NCBI GenBank assembly: GCA_964428475.1
Contig: CAYRYO010000085.1
Location: 1 to 5,001 of the forward strand
DNA from: JARICQ01 sp964428475
GTDB taxonomy: Bacteria; Bacillota; Clostridia; Tissierellales; Tissierellaceae
Reading direction: 5' to 3'
Length of the DNA stretch: 5,001 bases
This document shows, one piece after another, positions 1 through 5,001 of this stretch. The stretch's first letter is position 1. Each line of letters opens with the position of its first letter. The translations under genes were made by a program, and so were the position numbers. The notes under the pieces were generated by a model. It worked only from the letters and a program-made list of their open reading frames with translations, made no database searches and had not been told where the DNA came from.

Positions 1-1
1 T

Positions 2-35
2 CCACTCATTTCGCTATTTCTAGCTTATTGAGCAA
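2..35 (-). other. Stem-loop with GAAA tetraloop just after the S-layer stop codon
   Basis: On the minus strand GCTA-GAAA-TAGC (24-13) forms a perfect 4-bp stem capped by a GNRA-type loop. A 4x4 internal loop (ATAA opposite GAAA) separates it from an outer CTCA/TGAG stem (32-29 with 8-5). In RNA three G-U pairs could extend the outer stem. There is no U-run inside the window, and the sequence is cut off at base 1, so whether this is a terminator, an mRNA 3'-end structure or a recombination site cannot be decided. Confidence 0.4.
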
Positions 36-50
36 CGTTTCGCACTTTTA

Positions 51-2192
51 TTATTTGACTTCTAATGTTCCTGTGAAACCTTCAAATGTTACTGTGTAAG
101 TTCCTACTGGTAAGTTAGCTTTGAATGTGATTGTTCCTACACCTGCTGTAAAGTTTACTACTACATTTCCTTCAGCATCAATACCAGAATCTGAAATATC
201 TGCAGCTGCTGGATAAGTTACTTTTACAACCTTATCTCCTGCAAACGTAGTTAATGTGTTACCAAAATTATCTTGAAGAGTAACTCCAAGAGTTACAGCT
301 CCTGTAGTTCCAGCTAAAGCAAACTTGCTTGCTGCTGCTTCTACTACTTTTACGTTTGTAGCTGATGCTGCACCACCTGGGATTGATATCCAGTCTACTT
401 TAACTGCCACAGATGCTCCCGCTGTAGTAGCTGGCACTGTTGTTGTAGCTACACCGTCAACAAATTTTAATGTTCTTATATAGTCTTTTGTGCCTACTGT
501 TACTTTAGCCGTTTGAGTCTCATTGTACTTATTGTAGAATGTTCCTGCTGGTTGTTCAGCTTTAACAGTTACTACTATGTCATCTCCAGCTGTATATTCT
601 TTTTTATCTGTTGATGCTACAAATTTAGCAGCATCTGCAATTACTGTAAAGTTAAATGCTTGAGAATCTATAGCTGTTCCATCAGTCTTTTGAAGAGTGA
701 ATGTTACAGTTTCGGTCGCTGCACCTGCTCCAGCTGTAACTGTAATATCTGCAATAGCTACAGTAAATTTAAGACCAGTTCCATCTGCATTCTTTGCTGG
801 TAAAGTAATCTTCAAATCAGCATCAGATGCTTTAGATACTTTCACCTCATATCCAGCTTGATCTGTTGTCATTTTCTTACCATATTGGTCAATAATCTCA
901 AACTTAACTTTTGTACTTTCACTAGCTACTAAATCTGTGTTAGGAGCCGTTACAACCTTTAATTGATTTGCAATTCTTTTTTCATTTACTGTTACTTGAG
1001 TTGAAACTGATGCTCCTGTTGTTTTGTGAACTAGTGTTATTGTATAGGTTCCAGCTGTTGCAGCACTATCTTTGAATACTACGTATCCGTCTACAAGTGC
1101 ATCTTCAACATTAAGTGTTCCCGCACCTGTTACAGTTACATTAAAATTACCTGTCATGTCATAAGTGTCATTTTTAATAGCTTCGCCATATTGGTCAAAG
1201 AAAGTAATTCCTAATTTAGCTGTTTTATCAGTATCACCAGCTACAATTTCTGCACCATCTTTGAACTCACCAAATTCTACTGTTGCTGGAGCTGCTGTTG
1301 CATTTACTTTGATTTTAATGCTTGAAGTTGCACCACTGTTTGTATTTAAAGCTGTCAGTGTTACATCTCCGGCTACGTTTAATACTTTTACTTCAAGTTT
1401 GCCATCAGTTACTTTGAAGTTATTAGCACTGTCTTTTGTTGGAATAATTGTATTATCTGAGGTAATGAACTGAATTCCGTCTACTGTATCTTTATTTGCA
1501 GTAGCCGCCACATCACTAAGCGTAACTTCTTTACCAAAGTTATCTTTTGCACTATATTTTACTTCTACATATCCCGCATTTTGAACTAACATAGTCGCAT
1601 CTTTTGGAAGAACCACTTCACCTAATTCAAAACTGTCAACAAATATGTTGGAAACAGTAACTTCTTTAACTGCTTTTACTGATGGGTCAGATGCTAATAG
1701 GCCTGTTATTCTTATAACATCATCTACATTAGCAGCTGATGTGTTTAGTTTAAGAACTTTATCTCCAACTGCTCCTATAACAGTAACAGCTCTTGTGGAA
1801 TCAGTTACGTTTACTACAGTCCAGTTGAAGTCTCCTCTAGTTTTATCCATCTTGTCGCCATATTGGTCTTTTGCTGCAAAAACTACATCCGCAGATGCTG
1901 CTTTTACAACATTATCTGTTGCTATCTCTAAAGAAGCAATTTTTTGAGCTTCAACTTTTACTGTTCCTACATTAGCATCTTCAGCAAACTCAAGTCCGCC
2001 TACTGTTACTGTGTAGTCACCAGCTAATAAGTTTGTTGCTCTTACTAATTCAACAGATTTTCCGTCTTCAGCCCATGTAGCTTCAACAGTTGTTGCGATT
2101 GTTCCTCTTTTAACATCAAAAGTTGCCTTAGCTTGATCTTCTTCACTAATAGCATTGTTGAATGTTACTTCTAATGTCTTTGCGTTAATAGC
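51..2192 (-). pseudogene. 5'-truncated S-layer-type surface protein with Ig-like modules (headless gene or silent cassette)
   Basis: An uninterrupted 713-codon frame encoding a Thr/Val/Ala/Lys-rich, almost cysteine-free beta-sandwich protein typical of Firmicutes S-layer proteins. DQYG or DNFG turns occur at residues 109, 217, 333, 435 and 641. The spacing is 102-116 residues, with one double gap of 206 covering a module with a degenerate turn, so about six Ig-like modules are present. The frame begins at AINAKTLEVTF, the usual first strand of such a domain, and ends after the last module (TGTLEVK) with no LPXTG motif or other C-terminal anchor. The signal peptide and wall-binding (SLH or similar) region expected at the N-terminus are absent, and unrelated DNA lies upstream. 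No ATG, GTG or TTG occurs in frame between 2192 and 1850. The ATG at 1850 lies inside a module just after a DQYG turn and has no ribosome binding site, so I reject it as a real start. There are no frameshifts or internal stops, so truncation is recent or the sequence is maintained as a donor cassette. As it stands it is probably not expressed. Confidence 0.82.
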
Positions 2193-2242
2193 ACAAAATG
2201 ACCTGTTTTTATGTATGTGATGAAGCCCTTAACCCCACTGAA

Positions 2243-2256
2243 CTCAAAGGGTTGAG
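2243..2256. repeat. Short perfect inverted repeat in the spacer
   Basis: CTCAA (2243-2247) and TTGAG (2252-2256) flank AGGG. An overlapping pairing joins AACCC (2231-2235) with GGGTT (2249-2253), so the segment could fold in two mutually exclusive ways. It lies about 50-60 bases from the S-layer junction. Its function is unknown; a remnant of a mobile-element end is one possibility. Confidence 0.35.
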
Positions 2257-2287
2257 AGCCTCTTAATATCAAATTGTAGTTATATAG

Positions 2288-2320
2288 TCTATCATTATTA
2301 CCATTACTCGTAATGATAGG
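2288..2320 (-). terminator. Stem-loop downstream of the Rpn gene, possible terminator
   Basis: CTATCATTA (2289-2297) pairs perfectly with TAATGATAG (2311-2319) around a 13-base loop, with one more wobble pair outside. A second, tighter pairing (CATTAC with GTAATG, 2302-2315) competes with it. The stem is AU-rich and no U-run follows it in the minus direction; four T's follow in the plus direction. It may mark the 3' end of the Rpn transcript or be a protein-binding palindrome; the terminator call is weak. Confidence 0.3.
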
Positions 2321-2390
2321 TTTTATAAGCTTATTATTTACTATGGTTTCATAATGATTTTGTTGCTATTAGTAGTTTATAAGGGTTCTA

Positions 2391-3263
2391 TTAAGGCAAA
2401 TATTTCTTAATATCTTCCAGGGAATTGATTTCAAAAATACTATCAGTTATAATCTCTAAAGTTGTTACATCTAATTTTCTTATATCATCTTTTAAATTAT
2501 CTGGCAAGAAACCAACTTTCTTTGTTAAAAGTTTTATTACCGTATGAATCTTTTCTTCTATTCGACCTTCTTCTTTACCCTTCTTAAAAGGCTCTTGGTA
2601 TAGTGTTGATTGCATTAAAATCTCCTCCTTTACATAGACTTCATATTCACTACCTTTGTAAAGTTTCTTTATACATTGAACTGTTAAATAATAATAGTCT
2701 TTATCTTCTAATTCTTCTACTGCCCTTAAGCATTCCTGTATATGCTCTTCCTCTGTTTCATCTTCATACTTCATAAATACTCTAAGTGGATATAGTACAA
2801 CTTTTCTTGTCTTTAGTATTTCATTTTTATCTATCTCATATGCTTTAATTACTTTGTAATTGTATTTTAAAATATCTAAGTCTTGAACTGTACTTTCAAA
2901 GTTATCTTGAATATTTTTTACATTTTTAGGTTTCTTTAATACTACAAGTACTTGATATATTGGTAAGTCATTATGCCATTTTATATAAGTGTAGTATCTA
3001 AGCATTCTCTTCATCATTTCATTATTACTTTTATAAGCTGTTTCAAATTCTATATGAAAGATAAAGTTTTCTGAGTTCATATTAACCTTTGCTAGAAAGT
3101 CCATTTCCCTCATATCTGGAATAGATAATTGGGTATGTTCCAAAGAAATCTCTTCTGCATCCTTTATTGAAGGCAGTATAAACTCTGCTATTCCTCTGTA
3201 ATCCTTTTTTTCTAGGAGTTTGATTGTTTCATCATAAGTTTGTGGCCTTGTTTCATATGACAT
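2391..3263 (-). CDS. Rpn family recombination-promoting nuclease/putative transposase (PD-(D/E)XK), with DUF4351-like C-terminus
   Basis: A 290-residue protein with the layout of the Rpn family, whose E. coli members are DNA endonucleases that stimulate RecA-independent recombination. The nuclease core lies around residues 20-165. Candidate catalytic residues are D55 (REMDFLAKV) and E72 with E74 (HIEFETAY), followed by the characteristic MLRYY at 87-91 and a hydrophobic strand (YQVLVVL, 103-109). The family usually has E-F-Q at the second motif; here the glutamine is glutamate, a small departure that need not abolish activity. Residues 229-290 begin with a charged KKGKEEGRIEEK helix, followed by a DUF4351-like segment (GFLPDNLKDDIRKL, then EINSLEDIKKYL). 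No signal peptide or membrane segment is seen. The gene has its own promoter and lies between the recombinase pair and the truncated S-layer frame, so it may be a passenger. These genes are often multicopy in Firmicutes. Family confidence is high; cellular role is unknown. Confidence 0.87.
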   Translation of the reverse strand: MSYETRPQTYDETIKLLEKKDYRGIAEFILPSIKDAEEISLEHTQLSIPDMREMDFLAKVNMNSENFIFHIEFETAYKSNNEMMKRMLRYYTYIKWHNDLPIYQVLVVLKKPKNVKNIQDNFESTVQDLDILKYNYKVIKAYEIDKNEILKTRKVVLYPLRVFMKYEDETEEEHIQECLRAVEELEDKDYYYLTVQCIKKLYKGSEYEVYVKEEILMQSTLYQEPFKKGKEEGRIEEKIHTVIKLLTKKVGFLPDNLKDDIRKLDVTTLEIITDSIFEINSLEDIKKYLP

Positions 3264-3273
3264 TTCTATACAC

Positions 3274-3280
3274 CACCTCC
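3274..3280 (-). promoter_or_regulatory. Ribosome binding site of the Rpn-family gene
   Basis: GGAGGTG lies 10 bases before the ATG at 3263 and matches the 16S anti-Shine-Dalgarno sequence well. It supports this start. Confidence 0.75.
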
Positions 3281-3291
3281 ATCTTACCTAT

Positions 3292-3320
3292 ATTATACCA
3301 CAAACTCACCTCTTTTAAAA
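3292..3320 (-). promoter_or_regulatory. Extended -10 promoter for the Rpn-family gene
   Basis: The minus strand reads TGGTATAAT at 3300-3292, a perfect -10 hexamer with the TG of an extended -10 element. The -35 region (about 3320-3315, TTTTAA) is weak, as is usual for extended -10 promoters. Transcription would start near 3285, about 22 bases before the ATG at 3263, leaving room for the ribosome binding site. No convincing terminator separates it from the preceding gene, so read-through from the recombinase pair is also possible. Confidence 0.6.
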
Positions 3321-3326
3321 AAGTAT

Positions 3327-4073
3327 TTAATTGTTTTTTAGAAGTGTTTCAATTTCTTTTTTAAATCCATATTTCTGAAGATATTCTATTAGAGCTCCTT
3401 CTACTACTTCCCTCTGGCTAATATTTTTCTCTTTACTAAATTCTCCTGTAAGTTTAGATACCATATCACTCATATAAATTGCTTTAGTCCTAACTAGCCC
3501 TGGAACTACATACCTTGGAATTGTTCCATCTTCTTTGGTTCCAGATAGTAGCTGGTAAATGTCATCTCGTTTTTCATAAAGAAATCTTATAAATGGAATG
3601 TACTCATCTATGTCTGTTGGTGGTGCTGATGCAGTCTTTGGTTCTGGTTCAGCTTTCTCTATTTTTTCATCTACTGTTTCTTCTAACTTTCCAACTGTCT
3701 TTATATAGTTAGCTTTATAAGCGTTCCATTCATATCCTTTGTTAGTCATATATTCTGCCATTTCTTTATGGTCTCTAAATCCTTCTTGTTTTGAGATTAC
3801 TCTAGGATCTGGGTTTTCTTCCTCAAAGGCAGTGATGATACTAACTACCTTTGTAGGTGCATAGCTTTTTGGGTCTTTATCTAGTTTATTCGCCTTGTTC
3901 TGTCTTGGTACATACTGATTAGTTTCTGCATCATATCTAAAGTTTTTTCTTCTCATGTACATATCTAGGCTCTTATAAGTCTTATACCCAAGTTCCTCTG
4001 AAACTTCATCTCTAGTTTGAAACTTTAGCATTTCTATTATCTTTCTTACTTTTGCATTATATTCTGCTTCCAT
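3327..4073 (-). CDS. Putative DNA-binding partner of the recombinase: duplicated HTH-like modules plus RHH-like C-terminus
   Basis: I do not recognise a named family for this 248-residue protein. It contains an internal duplication. Residues 8-56 and 75-125 align along their length, sharing KV..II near the start, a (D)xVSxxxG(Y/F) segment, K...(Y)M..K, and an aromatic-x-aromatic(D/N)A near the end. The V-S-x-x-x-G turn suggests a helix-turn-helix. Residues 126-155 form a charged, Pro/Ala-rich linker. Residues 187-236 (a short strand at RTKAIYMS, then two helices around NISQREVVEGALIEYL) resemble a ribbon-helix-helix domain. There is no signal peptide or membrane segment, so it is cytoplasmic. 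Its ribosome binding site overlaps the recombinase stop codon, so the two are probably made together. I infer an accessory, directionality or regulatory DNA-binding factor for the recombinase; a transcription regulator is the alternative. The start at 4073 is preferred over the ATG at 4079 because of its 8-base spacing from AGGAGG. Confidence 0.75.
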   Translation of the reverse strand: MEAEYNAKVRKIIEMLKFQTRDEVSEELGYKTYKSLDMYMRRKNFRYDAETNQYVPRQNKANKLDKDPKSYAPTKVVSIITAFEEENPDPRVISKQEGFRDHKEMAEYMTNKGYEWNAYKANYIKTVGKLEETVDEKIEKAEPEPKTASAPPTDIDEYIPFIRFLYEKRDDIYQLLSGTKEDGTIPRYVVPGLVRTKAIYMSDMVSKLTGEFSKEKNISQREVVEGALIEYLQKYGFKKEIETLLKNN

Positions 4074-4081
4074 CTTCATCT

Positions 4082-4087
4082 CCTCCT
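4082..4087 (-). promoter_or_regulatory. Ribosome binding site overlapping the recombinase stop codon
   Basis: The TAG stop of the recombinase (4088-4086) provides the first AG of this AGGAGG. The spacing is 2 bases to the ATG at 4079 and 8 bases to the ATG at 4073. A ribosome finishing the recombinase would sit on this site, which indicates translational coupling. Confidence 0.8.
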
Positions 4088-4943
4088 ATAGTAGATTTAC
4101 TGCATCAGTTAATTTTGTCATATCTTGGTGCAGGTATCTTGTTGTTACTGCTAGGTTTGCATGTCCCAGTAGCTTTTGAATACTTACTACTGATGCTCCT
4201 TTTTCTAAAAGGTTGGTTCCAAAAGAGTGTCTTAGAACATGGGCCGATACTTGCTTTTCTAGTCCAATCTCATCTGCTGCATCAGCTATAACTCTGTTTA
4301 CATATGAAGTTGAAACGCTTCCTGTTCTCTCCAGTGCAAAGAACTTATCTGAATCTGCCTTTCTAATATTTTCTAAATAGTTCTTTAGTATTTGGTGGAG
4401 CTTATCGTTTATTGGAATGTCTCTGTCCTTGCCACCTTTTCCTTCTATGATGTGAATTACTCTTTTTTCCAAGTCTACATCTTCCAGGGTCAAGTCTAGT
4501 GTCTCTGATATTCTGCCTCCAGTGTAGAAAAGGGTTTGTACTACTGTCTTTATAACTGGATGGCTTATTGCTTCTATTAATTCTTCAAATTCTTCTTCTG
4601 TTAAGAACTCTCTTTCCTTTTGCTTCACCTTTACTGGTTCTATAAGTGCTGCTAGATTTCTTTCTGCTAAATCTTTCTTAGTGCAGTAGTTATAAAAGCT
4701 TCTTAAAATATAAACTGATCTGCTTCTACTGGCTGTAGATATTTTTCTTTCCTTTTGGTCTAATAGATAATCTTCTATATCAACGAGCTTGATGTCTTCA
4801 ATATACATTGGGCAGTTGTGTTTTACACTTAAGAAGTTATCGAAATAAACCAGTTCTTTTTCATACCCTGTAATGGTTTGTTTGGACCTGTCAATTAGTT
4901 TCATATATCTGACAAAGTCCTGTATCCCTTGATTTAACAACAT
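4086..4943 (-). CDS. Tyrosine recombinase/integrase, XerC/XerD-like, complete
   Basis: Site-specific DNA recombinase of 285 residues, expected to cut and rejoin DNA through a 3'-phosphotyrosine intermediate. Residues 1-100 look like the SAM-like core-binding domain; the catalytic domain runs from about 112 to the end. All active-site positions are visible: R144 (TGGRISE), K172 (GKGGKDR), H235 and R238 (HVLRHSFG), H261 (LLGH) and the nucleophile Y270 (TTRYLH). The length is near that of XerC/XerD. I chose the ATG at 4943 because an AGGAGG lies 8 bases upstream. An ATG two codons earlier is too close to it, and the 17-residue extension from a GTG at 4994 lacks a visible site. The gene is coupled to the next gene downstream. 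The catalytic motifs are intact, so it is probably active. The lineage-specific neighbour argues for a mobile-element or cassette recombinase rather than the housekeeping dif-site Xer enzyme. Family assignment is secure; target site and role are inferred. Confidence 0.93.
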   Translation of the reverse strand: MLLNQGIQDFVRYMKLIDRSKQTITGYEKELVYFDNFLSVKHNCPMYIEDIKLVDIEDYLLDQKERKISTASRSRSVYILRSFYNYCTKKDLAERNLAALIEPVKVKQKEREFLTEEEFEELIEAISHPVIKTVVQTLFYTGGRISETLDLTLEDVDLEKRVIHIIEGKGGKDRDIPINDKLHQILKNYLENIRKADSDKFFALERTGSVSTSYVNRVIADAADEIGLEKQVSAHVLRHSFGTNLLEKGASVVSIQKLLGHANLAVTTRYLHQDMTKLTDAVNLL

Positions 4944-4951
4944 TTTCATCT

Positions 4952-4957
4952 CCTCCT
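4952..4957 (-). promoter_or_regulatory. Ribosome binding site of the recombinase gene
   Basis: A perfect AGGAGG stands 2 bases before one ATG (4949) and 8 bases before a second in-frame ATG (4943). Normal spacing favours the second, which sets the start. The same layout recurs at the next gene. Confidence 0.8.
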
Positions 4958-5001
4958 TTAGTTTTGGTACTAGCATATTACAATTACATTTCACTATTAG
5001 C

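Larger units (their letters stand above)
2193..2390. other. Non-coding spacer and junction region between the Rpn gene and the S-layer remnant
   Basis: I see no credible gene here. On the minus strand it holds the 3' flank of the Rpn gene, two inverted repeats (2288-2320 and 2243-2256) and the point near 2192 where S-layer coding sequence begins. The S-layer frame stays open a further 12 codons up to a TAA at 2231-2229, but those codons (SFC, then HIHK-like residues) do not resemble the protein. I see no ribosome binding site or convincing promoter that would express the frame downstream. Confidence 0.6.

Noticed and set aside
13..24. GCTAGAAATAGC resembles the linker hairpin of engineered Cas9 guide RNAs
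   Set aside because: Only the hairpin is shared. No repeat, tracrRNA-like sequence or cas gene is present, so this is coincidence.
1165..1473. Plus-strand open frame of 102 codons
   Set aside because: It lies wholly antisense within the S-layer frame, has no ribosome binding site, and its composition mirrors the repetitive coding strand.
51..1850. S-layer gene starting at the ATG at 1850
   Set aside because: The matching protein sequence continues 114 codons upstream in the same frame, including a DQYG turn, and no ribosome binding site precedes this ATG.
1645..1947. Plus-strand open frame of 100 codons
   Set aside because: Antisense to the S-layer modules, whose protein-level repeats are clear on the minus strand; no start signals.
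2198..2266. Plus-strand 22-codon open frame in the spacer
   Set aside because: Too short, no ribosome binding site and no recognisable similarity; it overlaps the inverted repeats.
4052..4291. Plus-strand open frame of 79 codons, leucine-rich and membrane-like
   Set aside because: Antisense to the end of the recombinase, including its LLGH and tyrosine motifs. The leucine richness comes from the opposite strand.
4944..4994. 17-residue N-terminal extension of the recombinase from a GTG at 4994
   Set aside because: No ribosome binding site before the GTG is visible, while a perfect AGGAGG lies inside the extension at normal distance from the ATG at 4943.
1..5001. CRISPR array, tRNA or rRNA genes
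   Set aside because: I saw no regularly spaced repeats and no tRNA- or rRNA-like sequence on either strand.

Overview
The window looks like a low-GC Gram-positive chromosome, most likely Clostridia. The DNA is AT-rich, the ribosome binding sites are strong AGGAGG types, an Rpn-family nuclease is present, and a long Thr/Val/Ala-rich surface protein carries repeated DQYG/DNFG motifs typical of Firmicutes S-layer proteins. I cannot name the species. All four genes lie on the minus strand, so in transcription order the window reads from its right end to its left.

Right part (about 4943 to 3327): a complete tyrosine recombinase with all six catalytic-site residues. It is followed without a gap by a protein I do not recognise by name. 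That protein has an internal duplication (two helix-turn-helix-like modules of about 50 residues), an acidic/proline-rich linker and a ribbon-helix-helix-like C-terminus. The recombinase stop codon lies inside the ribosome binding site of the second gene, and both genes use the same initiation layout, so they form a translationally coupled pair. I infer that the second protein is a DNA-binding partner or directionality factor of the recombinase.

Middle (3320 to 2391): an Rpn-type PD-(D/E)XK nuclease/putative transposase with a DUF4351-like tail, under its own extended -10 promoter. It may be a passenger. A 198-bp non-coding stretch with two inverted repeats follows.

Left part (2192 to 51): a 713-codon open frame made of about six Ig-like modules of an S-layer-type protein. 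It has no usable start codon at its true 5' end, no signal peptide and no SLH or other wall anchor. Its coding sequence begins at a domain-starting beta-strand (AINAKTLEVTF), directly against unrelated DNA. A small stem-loop with a GAAA loop follows the stop codon.

The most interesting reading is that a recombinase, a DNA-binding partner and a headless but otherwise intact surface-protein gene form, or are left over from, a system that exchanges surface-layer gene segments. The simpler reading is that a mobile element or rearrangement cut off the 5' end of the S-layer gene. This sequence alone cannot separate the two.
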